DNA from: Methanofollis fontis
Lineage (GTDB): Archaea > Halobacteriota > Methanomicrobia > Methanomicrobiales > Methanofollaceae
Direction: 5' to 3'
Assembly (NCBI RefSeq): GCF_004297185.1
Contig: NZ_PGCL01000002.1
Location: 496,001-560,000 of the forward strand
Length of the DNA: 64,000 nucleotides
This document shows, in pieces, positions 44,970 to 54,757 of this stretch. The notes below the pieces were generated by a model, which saw only the letters and a list, made by a program, of their open reading frames with translations, made no database searches and had not been told where the DNA came from. The position numbers were made by a program, and so were the translations under genes. The first letter of the stretch is position 1. Every line of letters starts with the position of its first letter.

Positions 44970-46329
44970 TGCCGAAAAGGAGGCGCTCCAGCGGATCAGG
45001 CCCCTTACCGATGAGTACGACGAAATCCTGGGTGTGGCGGCGAGGATCAAGGAGGAGGTCAACAGTTCCGGGATTGCCGAGGCAATGCTGGTCGGATCGG
45101 TGGCGCGGGGGACCTGGGTGCGGGGCGACCGCGACCTCGACATCTTCATGCTCTTCGATCCGGCGCTGTCGAGAGAGGAACTGGAAGAGAAAGGGCTTGG
45201 ACTCGCACGGCGGGTTGCAGACCGACTCGGGGATGAGTGGCGTGAGAAGTACGCCGAACACCCCTATATCAACGCCACGATCAATGGTCTCGACGTGGAC
45301 CTCGTACCCTGCTACCGGGTGGCGAGCGGTGCCGAGATCAGGAGCGCCGTCGACCGCACGCCGTTTCACACCCGCTATATCAGGGAGCGGATCGCCCCCT
45401 TTGTCGACGACGTCCTGCTCTTCAAGCAGTTTGCCAAGGCGGGTGGGGTCTATGGGTCCGACCAGATGACCGAAGGGTTTGCAGGCTACCTCTGCGAACT
45501 CCTCATCCTCCACTACGGCGGTTTCACCCCTCTGATCAGGGCGGCGACGCACTGGAAGCCCGGTCTCCTCATCGACATCGAGGGGCACGCATCGCGTGCG
45601 TTTGACGAACCGATGGTCGTCGTCGACCCGGTGGATCCGAAACGGAACGTCGCCGCCTCGGTCTCCCTCGACCAGATGTTTGCATTCGTCGAGCTCTGCC
45701 GGGGTTATCTCGACGCACCATCAGGGGCGTTTTTCTTCCCGACCCGTGAAGAACCCCTCTCAGGAGCGGCGTTTGGAGAACACACCGGAGAGCGGGGGAC
45801 ACACCTCTATGCGGTCACCTTCGCCACGCCCCCCTTTATCCCCGATGTCGTCGTCCCCCAGCTGCGGCGGAGTCTGGAGGGCATCAGGGCGTTGCTCGAA
45901 CGCTCCGGGTTTGTTGTGAACCGCGCCAGTGAGGCGATGGGGGAAGAGCGGTGCATCCTCCTCTTCGAACTCTTCTGCGACGAGATGCCGCACATCGTCA
46001 GGCACATCGGTCCTCCCCTCTGGAGCCGCGCCAATGCCGAGAAGTTCGCACGAAAATGGCGGGAGAGCGACTGTTTTGCCGGCCCCTATATTGAAAATGG
46101 GAGGTATGTCGTCGAGGTGGAACGCCGCTATACCCGTGCTGGAGACCTGCTCGCCTCGCCGCAGATGCTCGGTGTAGGACTCGGCAAGCATGTGAAGCGG
46201 GCGATGGAGCAGGAGTGGGTGGTGCTCAGAGGAGAGGAGTGCTGGAGCCCGGAATTTGCCGGATTCCTGACAACATTTCTCAGGAAGGAGTCACCCCTGA
46301 CCCACCTGGTGCGGAGCGGACAGGCGTAG
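44959..46329 (+). CDS. cca: CCA tRNA nucleotidyltransferase (archaeal class I)
   Basis: A 456-residue enzyme adding CCA to tRNA 3' ends; needed because the tRNA genes here do not encode CCA. The nucleotidyltransferase core has VGSVARGTWVRGDRDLDIFMLF (about 44-65) with the catalytic DxD, NATINGLDVDLVPCY with the third acidic residue, and KQFAKAGGVYGSDQMTEGFAGYLCELL (about 156-182). The start is GTG at 44959, supported by GGAGGT at 44945-44950, 8 bases ahead. Overlaps thpR. Confidence 0.95.
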   Translation: MRTDAEKEALQRIRPLTDEYDEILGVAARIKEEVNSSGIAEAMLVGSVARGTWVRGDRDLDIFMLFDPALSREELEEKGLGLARRVADRLGDEWREKYAEHPYINATINGLDVDLVPCYRVASGAEIRSAVDRTPFHTRYIRERIAPFVDDVLLFKQFAKAGGVYGSDQMTEGFAGYLCELLILHYGGFTPLIRAATHWKPGLLIDIEGHASRAFDEPMVVVDPVDPKRNVAASVSLDQMFAFVELCRGYLDAPSGAFFFPTREEPLSGAAFGEHTGERGTHLYAVTFATPPFIPDVVVPQLRRSLEGIRALLERSGFVVNRASEAMGEERCILLFELFCDEMPHIVRHIGPPLWSRANAEKFARKWRESDCFAGPYIENGRYVVEVERRYTRAGDLLASPQMLGVGLGKHVKRAMEQEWVVLRGEECWSPEFAGFLTTFLRKESPLTHLVRSGQA

Positions 46330-46877
46330 ATTTTACTGCCATATCAACCAGGAAAAGGTACACAAAGGCCCCATTGGGCCACCACCTGCGCTCCCTCCCC
46401 GGAGGTCTCTGGGATCCTGATCCACCGATCTCGGATTGTTCAGGGTGAAACGACGACCTTCCCTTTTTCAGAGGTTCAGAGGTCATCCCGGAGATGGGCA
46501 ATTACGTTGGATAAATCCCCAATTAACGGCATGAGATAGCAGTATTGCCCGATCGTGGGTGCCGCACACCGAATCCCGTGATGACGATCAACAGGGGAGT
46601 GTGCTCCAGGCGATGATCTCTGGCCTGGACGATTTTATAGCATAATTTACACCCATTTTCGAATGACACCTGAAAAGATATAATATGCATTTTATTTAAT
46701 AAAATAAAAGATATCAATAATAGAAACCATTATATATCAAAATTAATATTTACACACAATGTGGGCATCTCGATACCGAACACCACAGAAACCACACAAT
46801 AAAGCCTGAAATGCATTTCAGGCCAAAAAAAAGGCATCTAAAGGAAAAAAGCCAGATGTCCATACGCGAGGGATGAG
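46330..46877. promoter_or_regulatory. Long AT-rich regulatory region before the histidine kinase
   Basis: About 550 bases with no convincing gene. From 46660 to 46760 it is very AT-rich (atttaataaaataaaag, attatatatcaaaattaatattta), so it probably contains the kinase promoter about 130-150 bases before the ATG. A perfect palindrome follows at 46804-46823. A weak leftward frame at 46523-46717 shows no coding features. Confidence 0.45.
46804..46823. repeat. Perfect 20-base palindrome upstream of the kinase
   Basis: GCCTGAAATG|CATTTCAGGC, both arms identical in reverse complement, 55 bases before the kinase ATG and followed by an A-run. It could be a dimer-binding operator or an mRNA hairpin in the leader. 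It is not placed as a terminator for either flanking gene. Confidence 0.6.
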
Positions 46878-49589
46878 ATGATACCGGAAGAAGAGGTGAG
46901 GAGGGAAACGCAGGACCGGCGTATCTTTGATAGCCTGGCAACTCCGGCATGCATCTTCAACAGCATCACCCGCACGGTGGTCCAGGGCAACAAAATCTAT
47001 TCAGCCCAATTCGGTCACCTGCTGAAAACAGTGGATGAACTCTTCTGGAAGAGCAGGGAGGAGTATGATGCATTTATCCACCAATTGCAGACAGATGGAT
47101 CTGTCACGGACCACGAGACGGTCTGCGAATCCCGTGACCTTTTCATCTCTGCCTCACCGTTCTCCCGCACCGAGGTCCTCCTGACCATCTCAGATATTAC
47201 CCAATGGAAAAAGAAAGAAAGAAACGCACGCATCCAGCGTGACCTCGGGATCGCTCTGGCCTCCTGCTCATCGATCAAAGACGCATTAAAACTCTGTTTT
47301 AATGCGGCAATTGCAGTGAGCGGCATGGAATGCGGAGGGATCTATCTTGTAGAAAAAGAAACGGGCGACTTTGTTCTCGCCCACTGGGACAACCTCTCAG
47401 AGCATTTTGTCAGAACAGTGTCCCGTATGCCCCATGATGCCAGTTACACACGCCTGATTCTGGACGGAAAGGCACTATATTCCTGTTTTAACGACATACA
47501 GGCATTTTTCAACCCTGCGGCGCGTCAGGAGGGGTTGTGTGCCATCGGACTGATACCACTCTGCCACCGCCGTCAGGTCATCGGTACCTTCAATATTTCC
47601 TCGCGGCACCTGAAAAAAATCCCTGAATCTGCCAGAAATAACCTTGAAATAATTGCATCCCTGGTCGGAAACGTGATCGCCCGCATCCAGGCGGAAGAGG
47701 AGATTGCAAAGAGCAAAGCGGACATGCAATCGTTTTTCGACTCGATCAGGGACTATATCTTTGTTCTGGATGAAGAAGGGGGGATACTGCATACAAATCA
47801 GGCAGTGCAGGAATGTCTCGGCTACACCGATGAAGAACTGCACACCATGAATGTCCTTGATGTGCATCCCCCCCGGAGGAGAGATGAGGCCCTCGCCATT
47901 GTTACCGAGATGCTTGACGGCAGAAGGGACGTATGCCCGATCCCCCTGCTAAAAAAGGACGGCGGACTGATACCTGTTGAAACCAGGGTCACTCCGGGTC
48001 GCTGGGACGGAAAAAAAGGGCTGTTTGGCCTCAGCAGGGACATTACAGAGAGAGAGAAGGCAAAGGAGCAGCTCAAAAGACACGATGATATTTTGCAGGC
48101 GGTCGGTCTGACTGCCCATAGTTTTTTGCAGAATGAACGATGGGACGAGGAGATTGACCGGGTGCTTGAGCGACTCGGGGAGGCAACAGGAGTCGATAGG
48201 ATCCATATCTTCCAGAACCATGAAGCCGATGGCGGAGAACTCCTCTGCAGTCAGCGGTTCGAATGGTGTATCCCTGGTGTCGAATCCCGGATGGATAATA
48301 CCACCCTCCAGAATATTCCCTATGAAAAAGCAGGCTTTTCACGCTGGATACAGGAGTTACAGAACGGCCGCGTTGTTGCAGGCAATATCGAGACATTCCC
48401 TGAAGAAGAGAGAGCGTTCCTCTGTTCGCAGGGGATCCGGTCTCTCGTCACCGTCCCCATCGTTTCAGATTCACACTGGTGGGGTTTTATCGGATTCGAG
48501 ACATGCAGGGAGGAGCGGGTCTGGTCTCAGGCAGAGAACGATGCATTACGTGTGGCGGCAGACATCTTCGGCGCCGCCATCCATCAGACGATGATGAATG
48601 AGGTGTTCAAGCAACCGGTTGAACAGTCGCTCCTCGGCACCTATCTGATCTGTAACGGCACATTTGAATATGTCAACCCCCGGTTTGCGGAGATCTTTGG
48701 ATATGAGGTTCACGAACTGGTCCACACAGAGAAAATCGAGAACCTCACGCATCCAGAAGACTGGTCCCTCGTTATTGAACAGATGCAGAAGAGACTGTCC
48801 GGGGAGGCGGAGTCCGCCCATTACGAATACCGGGCCCTCACAAAAGGGAATGAAATCATATATATCGAGGCATATGGCTCATCCATAGAATACAGGGGAA
48901 AACAGGCCATTGTCGGCAACATAATGGACATTACCGAGCGAAAACACTATGAAAACGAACTCAGGGATTCACTTCAGGAAAAAGTGGTGCTCCTCAATGA
49001 GATCCACCACAGGGTCAAGAACAACCTGCAGATCATATCGGCACTCCTCAGATTGCAGACCATGAACCTGAATGGCGATTCAGCCCTTCAGGGACTCATA
49101 GACTGCGACAATAGAATCTTAACAATGGCGCTCATCCATGAGAGCCTCTATAAATCTGAGAACTTTATGCGGATTGAATATAAGAGCCATGTCAATAGTT
49201 TAACCAATAATTTTGCCTCTTCGGATGACGGTTCCGGAGGGGTGTCATATGATCTGGACATTGGCGACATCATCCTTGACCTTGACACGGCGATCCCCTG
49301 CAGTCTGGTGATTACTGAATTCATGATACTATCCCAGAAGGATTCTGTCAGGGGGAAGGGGAAGCGAAGGATCGGCATCCGGATGAATAAGAGTCCGGAT
49401 TCCCAGTATTCGCTGGTCCTCAGTGATGACAGACTGTGTCTGCCAGCAGATATCGACCCCGATTCATCAAAAAAATTCGGACTGAACCTGGTCCACAAAC
49501 TCGTCACCGACCAGCTGAAAGGTACAATCGAGGTCCGCACGGGTGCTGGGACGCAATTCGAGATCCATTTCCCGGAAATCAGGGGTTAA
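46878..49589 (+). CDS. Soluble multi-sensor histidine kinase (PAS/GAF, HisKA_2)
   Basis: A 903-residue cytoplasmic sensor: N-terminal PAS-like domain (about 15-110), GAF (about 120-275), PAS (about 285-400), GAF (about 405-575), PAS (about 590-695), then a HisKA_2 dimerisation domain with EIHHRVKNNLQ (phosphoacceptor His711). No membrane segment. The ATPase domain looks eroded: the N-box reads IPCSLVITEFMILSQKDSV where an Asn is expected, and the G1 box reads SDDRLCLP instead of the usual DNGxG-P; the G2 region FGLNLVHKLVTDQLKG is intact. A response regulator gene follows 4 bases later and is its likely partner. Confidence 0.88.
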   Translation: MIPEEEVRRETQDRRIFDSLATPACIFNSITRTVVQGNKIYSAQFGHLLKTVDELFWKSREEYDAFIHQLQTDGSVTDHETVCESRDLFISASPFSRTEVLLTISDITQWKKKERNARIQRDLGIALASCSSIKDALKLCFNAAIAVSGMECGGIYLVEKETGDFVLAHWDNLSEHFVRTVSRMPHDASYTRLILDGKALYSCFNDIQAFFNPAARQEGLCAIGLIPLCHRRQVIGTFNISSRHLKKIPESARNNLEIIASLVGNVIARIQAEEEIAKSKADMQSFFDSIRDYIFVLDEEGGILHTNQAVQECLGYTDEELHTMNVLDVHPPRRRDEALAIVTEMLDGRRDVCPIPLLKKDGGLIPVETRVTPGRWDGKKGLFGLSRDITEREKAKEQLKRHDDILQAVGLTAHSFLQNERWDEEIDRVLERLGEATGVDRIHIFQNHEADGGELLCSQRFEWCIPGVESRMDNTTLQNIPYEKAGFSRWIQELQNGRVVAGNIETFPEEERAFLCSQGIRSLVTVPIVSDSHWWGFIGFETCREERVWSQAENDALRVAADIFGAAIHQTMMNEVFKQPVEQSLLGTYLICNGTFEYVNPRFAEIFGYEVHELVHTEKIENLTHPEDWSLVIEQMQKRLSGEAESAHYEYRALTKGNEIIYIEAYGSSIEYRGKQAIVGNIMDITERKHYENELRDSLQEKVVLLNEIHHRVKNNLQIISALLRLQTMNLNGDSALQGLIDCDNRILTMALIHESLYKSENFMRIEYKSHVNSLTNNFASSDDGSGGVSYDLDIGDIILDLDTAIPCSLVITEFMILSQKDSVRGKGKRRIGIRMNKSPDSQYSLVLSDDRLCLPADIDPDSSKKFGLNLVHKLVTDQLKGTIEVRTGAGTQFEIHFPEIRG

Positions 49590-49593
49590 GAGC

Positions 49594-49980
49594 ATGAAGA
49601 GGAAAAAAATACTGATTGTTGAGGATGAAGCGCTCATCGCGATGCTGCTGGAAGACATCCTCACAGAATCCGGATATAACGTGGCGGGCCCGGTGAGCAA
49701 CGGGATGGACGCCATCAGACTGGCGGGTGAAGAGGATCCGGATCTGATCCTGATGGATATTCGCATCGAAGGCGATCTCGACGGTGTTGAGACCACAATC
49801 AGGATTCGCGAACTCTACACCATTCCGGTGATCTTTGTGACCGCCCATTCAGATCCTGATACATATAAGAGGGCCATGAGGACCGAACCCTTCGGTTTCT
49901 TGCTCAAACCCTTCAATGCAAATGATCTGACATCAACGGTTGAGAGTGCGATCCAGAGACACCAGGAAACCCAGATATAA
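49594..49980 (+). CDS. Stand-alone response regulator (REC only)
   Basis: A 128-residue receiver domain: IVEDEALIA (acidic pair about D10/E11), phosphoacceptor Asp in LILMDIRIEGDLDG (about residue 54), Thr/Ser in VTAHSD and Lys in FLLKPF. The D-I-R/x-L/I-x-G-x-x-D-G pattern is typical of CheY-like regulators partnered with HisKA_2 kinases in methanogens. Start at 49594, 4 bases after the kinase stop. No output domain. Confidence 0.88.
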   Translation: MKRKKILIVEDEALIAMLLEDILTESGYNVAGPVSNGMDAIRLAGEEDPDLILMDIRIEGDLDGVETTIRIRELYTIPVIFVTAHSDPDTYKRAMRTEPFGFLLKPFNANDLTSTVESAIQRHQETQI

Positions 49981-50089
49981 CTCTGGTGGAGAGTTTCTCC
50001 GTGCGATTGGGATACCCCGGCATCTGCAGGAGAGCATGCCCCGCCATCAACGACAGGACGAAGTTTGTCATATAAAATGAGGTCAGGGC

Positions 50090-50776
50090 TCAGAGGCCGT
50101 TCAGAAAATTCCCGATGATCCGGCGTGAGAGGTGTTCGCATTCCTCGCTCCACCCCCCCGCATACTGGAGCACCGTCCCGGCGGGGAGGTCGGCGCGCCT
50201 GAGGTCGGCGGCATAGACCTCCACCCATTCCTCGAGCATCGCCATCGTCACCTCGGGATGGAACTGGAGCCCGAGAGCGTTCCCGAACCTGAATGCCTGA
50301 TGTCGGCAGTGGCGCGAGGTGGCAAGGAGTCTTCCCCCCGGCGGCAGCGCAAAGGTGTCGAAATGCCATTCGATCGTCGGGATAGTCCGGGGCACCTCAT
50401 GGAACAGGGGATCGTGTCTCCCCTCCCGGGTGAGGGTGACAGGAAACAGCCCGATCTCGGGGACTGCGTTCCTGGTGACCGGGGCCCCGAGCGCCTTTGC
50501 AAGGAGCTGTCCACCCAGGCAGAAACCCAGGTAATGGCCGCCACCCTCCACAAAGGTCCGGATCGCCCTGTCGAGGTCGGCGAGGTAGGGGTAGCGCTCC
50601 TCTTCATAGACGTTCATGGGACCGCCAAGAACGATCATCGCATCGCACTCGGCGGGGACCGGGTCCCCCAGGTCCATCCGTGCGACCGAGACCGTGCAGC
50701 CGCGCTCGCGGAGCAGACCGTCAAGGAGGGGTCCGGGCCCCTCGCACTCGATGTGCTGGATTATTGCAACATGCAT
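50090..50776 (-). CDS. Class I glutamine amidotransferase-like protein
   Basis: A 228-residue GATase1 domain with the nucleophile elbow GFCLGGQLLAKALG (Cys about 86), oxyanion strand VLGGPMNVYEEE, and His-Glu of the triad in LQFHPEVT (about 174-181). Similar to stand-alone GMP-synthase-like amidotransferases; some of these cleave gamma-glutamyl compounds. No synthetase partner is adjacent. Start 50776 (MHVAIIQHIECEGPG) fits the family. It sits just before the nitrogen-assimilation genes but on its own. Confidence 0.88.
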   Translation of the reverse strand: MHVAIIQHIECEGPGPLLDGLLRERGCTVSVARMDLGDPVPAECDAMIVLGGPMNVYEEERYPYLADLDRAIRTFVEGGGHYLGFCLGGQLLAKALGAPVTRNAVPEIGLFPVTLTREGRHDPLFHEVPRTIPTIEWHFDTFALPPGGRLLATSRHCRHQAFRFGNALGLQFHPEVTMAMLEEWVEVYAADLRRADLPAGTVLQYAGGWSEECEHLSRRIIGNFLNGL

Positions 50777-51041
50777 CTTTATCACAGGCGTTGTGCCGCA
50801 TCGGCGGCGTTCTGAGTTATGGAAAAAACATGCCCGGGGAGAGGCAGGACGAATGGAGGGATGTGGATACGAATAGGTTCCCCGGGCTCTATATGTGCTG
50901 TTTACCATTTCTGGTACGGTAGGAACGTGCAGCTCAGTTCAATGACCACCAGGTCTCCCTCTGGATCCTCCTTCTTTTAAATATCGATCTCGAAATCGAT
51001 GGCACTCATGCGTCTGTTCAGAGAAAAAGGGTGACGATGGT
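50777..51041. other. Intergenic region after amtB-glnK
   Basis: No gene seen. It holds a TATA-like ttttaaatat at about 50975-50984 and two ATCGAT palindromes at 50983-50988 and 50995-51000. Their role, if any, is unclear. Confidence 0.25.
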
Positions 51042-51380
<339 letters not shown>

Positions 51381-52739
51381 TTACTCAGCCTCCATTGCCG
51401 GTTCGGTGACCACGAAGTTCGGGTAGGCGGACATGCCATGCTCGCCAATGTCGAGACCCTGTATTTCCTCGGCCTCCGAGACCCTGATGCCGATGGTCGC
51501 CTTCAGGATGCCGAAGAGGATCAGCCCCATGCCAAACGCCCATGCAAAATTCACCACGGTGGATAGCACCTGCACGACGAAGAAGTCTGCGCCGCCGTAG
51601 AGCAGACCGGCGACACCGCCATAGGTGCCGTCCGCAAACAGCCCGAGGGCGATCAGACCCCATGCACCGTTGATGCCGTGGACCGATATCGCACCCACCG
51701 GGTCATCGACCCGGAGCTTCCAGTCAAGGAACCAGACACCCGCCACCAGCAGGATGCCGCCGATGATCCCGATGAGCACCGCCGACTGGGGGTTCACCCA
51801 GGCGCATCCGGCCGTGATTGCCACAAGACCGGCGATCGCACCATTGCCCGCCATCGAGACATCGGGTTTGCCGTGCCAGAGCCAGGTCAGGATCATCGCC
51901 GTCACGAGCGCCGCTGCAGCGGCCAGCGTGGTGTTCGCGGCGATCACCGAAATCCTGAGGTCGTTGCCGACCAGGGTCGAACCGCAGTTGAAGCCGTACC
52001 AGCCAAACCAGAGGATGAACACACCCAGGACACCGAGCGTCACCGAGTGGCCGGGTATTGCGCGGGGCGTGCCGTCTTTGGCATACTTCCCGATGCGAGG
52101 ACCGAGCAGGAGCGCACCTGCAAGGGCGACCCATCCGCCGAGTGCGTGAACAACGCCCGAACCCGCAAAGTCCAGCGCCCCCATGCCCGACAGCCATCCG
52201 CCGCCCCAGATCCAGTGACCGTAGATCGGGTAGATGATCGCCGTGATCGCTATGCTGGCGAGGATATAGGTCGAGAACTTGCACCGCTCGGCAACCGCCC
52301 CGGAAACGATCGTCGCTGCCGTAGCCGCAAATACCATCTGGAAGAACCATGACTCCACGGTGGTCACATCATAGGCGTCCCCCATCAGGAAGAACCCTGA
52401 CCATCCCATGAGCCAGTCCATGCCCTGCATGGTGCCGTACATGATGGCAAAACCGATCGCCCAGTAGGAGAGTGCACCGATGGAGAAGTCCATCATGTTC
52501 TTCATCATGATATTGGCAGCGTTCTTGGCCCTCGTAAAGCCGGTCTCGACCATCGAGAAGCCAGCCTGCATGAACATCACAAGGAAGCCGCAAATCAGTA
52601 CCCAGATAAAATCCAGGGCTGCTCCCGGGTTCTCCGCAATCGTCGCTTCCCCTGAGGGGTCCGCCGCCGCAACCGGTGCGACGACGAGAAGGATGACACA
52701 GAGCGCCAGGAGCGCCCACATACCATGCTGCCGTTTCAT
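51381..52739 (-). CDS. amtB: Ammonium transporter (AmtB), copy 1
   Basis: A 452-residue channel with a signal peptide (about 1-25) and 11 membrane helices. FMQAGFSMVETGFTRAKNAANIMMKN is the family signature; the first pore His is in GVVHALGGWVALAGALLLG and the second in SVHGINGAWG, so the twin-His pair is complete. The C-terminal tail (IQGLDIGEHGMSAYP) is the part that contacts GlnK. First gene of an amtB-glnK operon under a GGAA-N6-TTCC operator. Confidence 0.96.
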   Translation of the reverse strand: MKRQHGMWALLALCVILLVVAPVAAADPSGEATIAENPGAALDFIWVLICGFLVMFMQAGFSMVETGFTRAKNAANIMMKNMMDFSIGALSYWAIGFAIMYGTMQGMDWLMGWSGFFLMGDAYDVTTVESWFFQMVFAATAATIVSGAVAERCKFSTYILASIAITAIIYPIYGHWIWGGGWLSGMGALDFAGSGVVHALGGWVALAGALLLGPRIGKYAKDGTPRAIPGHSVTLGVLGVFILWFGWYGFNCGSTLVGNDLRISVIAANTTLAAAAALVTAMILTWLWHGKPDVSMAGNGAIAGLVAITAGCAWVNPQSAVLIGIIGGILLVAGVWFLDWKLRVDDPVGAISVHGINGAWGLIALGLFADGTYGGVAGLLYGGADFFVVQVLSTVVNFAWAFGMGLILFGILKATIGIRVSEAEEIQGLDIGEHGMSAYPNFVVTEPAMEAE

Positions 52740-52771
52740 GAATCTTCACCTGCTCCTATCTGAGAGGAGTT

Positions 52772-52785
52772 GGAAAGATGTTTCC
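52772..52785 (-). promoter_or_regulatory. NrpR-type operator at the amtB1 promoter
   Basis: GGAA-AGATGT-TTCC matches the GGAA-N6-TTCC operator of the archaeal nitrogen repressor NrpR. A TATA box (tttttaaatg on the minus strand, about 52791-52800) lies just upstream, so bound repressor would cover the transcript start. Confidence 0.75.
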
Positions 52786-52991
52786 TTCCATCATTTAAAA
52801 ATATTTTCATTTCCTGTCCCCCGACAGAGGAGATAGGGCACCCTATATAAAAAACGCGGTAACAGCATCACCTGCCGCATCAAAAAAAGAGCCAGAGCGC
52901 CCCACATCTCCCGAATACCGGGCACAGACAGATCAGGGGATACAGAATCAGAAAATCATACAAAAGAGAACATTATGGGGCTGAAAAAAAA

Positions 52992-54011
52992 TTATCCGGA
53001 TCGTTCAGCCTTTTTTTGTGCAAGCGCCTCGACCTTTGAAAGGTCAACCTCTCCGCCCGTCGCCAGCAGACCGGAGGAAAGGGCGCCCTCGACAAAGCCC
53101 CTGCCCACAGGCGTGCGGATGAGCAGCGTCGTATATCCCACCGGACTGCCGATGGCGCCTGCCGATATGTCGGCAGTCACCGCCGCAAAGTCCGTGCACC
53201 GCAGGCACCCGGCAGGGATGCACCCCTCAAGATCCCTGAGCGGAATGTCGGTGATCTCCCCGTCGGCCGCTGTCACCTCCAGTTTTCCCTTCACGTCGAG
53301 ACGGGCGATCTCCCAGGGATCGATCCCGAGTTCGCCCCGGAGCTTACCCTCCACCAGTTTCTCATAATCAAAACTCTCCGTGCAGAATAGCCCGATAAGA
53401 AGGCGGACCGCCTTTCTGTACGGGGCGAGAAGGTCGAAATCGCTCGCCCGCATCCGGGCGACCGCATCTGCAGCACAGGGCACGGCGACGACGGCGACAC
53501 GCCGGTACTTCCTGACGACAACCGCCTCTTTCAGGGCGGCGAGCATCGGCACCCACCAGTTGTAGCGGCTTCCGGCCTGCGCCACGAGGACCTCGCGATC
53601 CGTGATCACCGCTGAAGACGGTTTCTTTGTCCAGCGATCTTCAGAGACCGTGACCACGGCGTCGATGAGTCCGGCGTCGAGAGCATATGCCAGGATGGCC
53701 GTCACGGCGCCGCCGCTCTGTTTTCCGGGAATGGAAAAGGTCGCCTGTGCGGCAATCGCCGAGAGATACTCACCAAGGAGCGGCGACGACACCTCGCCAC
53801 CCTCCACGCGCGGGCAGACCCGGTAGCAGGCGCCGCACAGAACACCATCGTTCTCCATCTTGCAGTAGCCCGAGGACGACGGGTGGTCCGGCGACCCCGG
53901 AGAAAAGGAGAGGGCGTCGGCCGGGCAGACCGCAATGCACGCCCCGCAACGGGCGCAGAGCCCCATATCCCAGACCTCGGATTTCAGATCCTTGTAACTT
54001 TTATCTGCCAT
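52992..54011 (-). CDS. F420H2-oxidising subunit (FrhB family) of glutamate synthase
   Basis: A 339-residue FrhB-type iron-sulfur flavoprotein. N-terminal ferredoxin motifs CARCGACIAVCP (about 19-30) and C-x7-CGACYRVCP (about 50-67), then the F420-dehydrogenase domain (GKQSGGAVTAILAYALDAGLIDAVV) with conserved Cys in PCAADA and CTDFAAVTADIS. It would oxidise F420H2 and pass electrons via Fe-S clusters to the FMN subunit. Last gene of the gltB-like operon. ATG 54011 has GGGAG 9 bases ahead; a GTG at 54017 is possible. Confidence 0.88.
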   Translation of the reverse strand: MADKSYKDLKSEVWDMGLCARCGACIAVCPADALSFSPGSPDHPSSSGYCKMENDGVLCGACYRVCPRVEGGEVSSPLLGEYLSAIAAQATFSIPGKQSGGAVTAILAYALDAGLIDAVVTVSEDRWTKKPSSAVITDREVLVAQAGSRYNWWVPMLAALKEAVVVRKYRRVAVVAVPCAADAVARMRASDFDLLAPYRKAVRLLIGLFCTESFDYEKLVEGKLRGELGIDPWEIARLDVKGKLEVTAADGEITDIPLRDLEGCIPAGCLRCTDFAAVTADISAGAIGSPVGYTTLLIRTPVGRGFVEGALSSGLLATGGEVDLSKVEALAQKKAERSG

Positions 54012-54017
54012 CTCCAC

Positions 54018-54755
54018 TCACTCCCAGACATATTTTCCGGCGAACGGTCTGGCGCTCGCCGGACCGATCCGCGTGTAGTCGGCCGCGATCAGCGGGGCCG
54101 GATCTTCACCGAAATACCGACAGAACTCCTCGATCAGGGGACGAATCCGCGCCCGGCGCTCCTCGTCAAGGGGCAGCACCTTCGCCCCGATGGCGAGACA
54201 ACCGGGATCGACCTCGCCCCTGATATAGACCTCGCCGCCATGGATCCCGCTTGCGATCCCCCGCTCGACAAACGGCCCCGTGTCGCCCAGTCGGAGCAGG
54301 AGGACGATGCCACCGGCCATGTACTCGCCAAGATATGAGCGAGCACTCCCGCCGACGACAAGACAGGGGCGTTTCTCCTCGTATTCTTTCATGTGGATGC
54401 CGCCGCGGTAGCCGATGTCGTCCCTGACAAAGACCCGCCCACCGCGCATCGAGTGGGCGACGGCATCGCCGGCGCTGCCATGGATGATGATCGTGCCGCC
54501 GTCCATCGTATTGCCCGGCGCATGATCGGCATTGCCGTTGACAATCACCGTCGGGCCGCGCATGAACATCCCGAGGTCGCCGCCCGGCACGCCGTTGACC
54601 GTGATCCTCACCTCACCGCAGAGCCCGTCGGCGATGAAACGCTGACCAAGAACATTGTCGATGACGATCTCCGTCTCCCCGTCCCGGACCGCCGCCCTGA
54701 CCTGCCGGTTCAGGGGCGTGTAGTGGAGACCGGTTGCATCTATCCGTAGAACCAT
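54018..54755 (-). CDS. Glutamate synthase GXGXG-domain subunit
   Basis: A 245-residue right-handed beta-helix protein equal to the C-terminal domain of glutamate synthase large subunits. Repeated G-x-x-G-x-x-x-G turns are plain: GDLGMFMRGPTVIVNGNADHAPGNTMDGGTIIIHGSAGD (about 58-96). It structures the ammonia tunnel between the amidotransferase and FMN domains. Begins two bases after the FMN subunit gene. The longer upstream frame lies in that gene and is not real. Confidence 0.92.
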   Translation of the reverse strand: MVLRIDATGLHYTPLNRQVRAAVRDGETEIVIDNVLGQRFIADGLCGEVRITVNGVPGGDLGMFMRGPTVIVNGNADHAPGNTMDGGTIIIHGSAGDAVAHSMRGGRVFVRDDIGYRGGIHMKEYEEKRPCLVVGGSARSYLGEYMAGGIVLLLRLGDTGPFVERGIASGIHGGEVYIRGEVDPGCLAIGAKVLPLDEERRARIRPLIEEFCRYFGEDPAPLIAADYTRIGPASARPFAGKYVWE

Positions 54756-54757
54756 CT

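Noticed and set aside
46523-46717. Leftward 64-codon frame in the region before the histidine kinase
   Set aside because: No third-position bias, no ribosome site, and it lies in an AT-rich promoter-like stretch.
50983-51000. Two ATCGAT palindromes six bases apart downstream of glnK1
   Set aside because: Six-base palindromes are common by chance, and no gene starts here that they could control.
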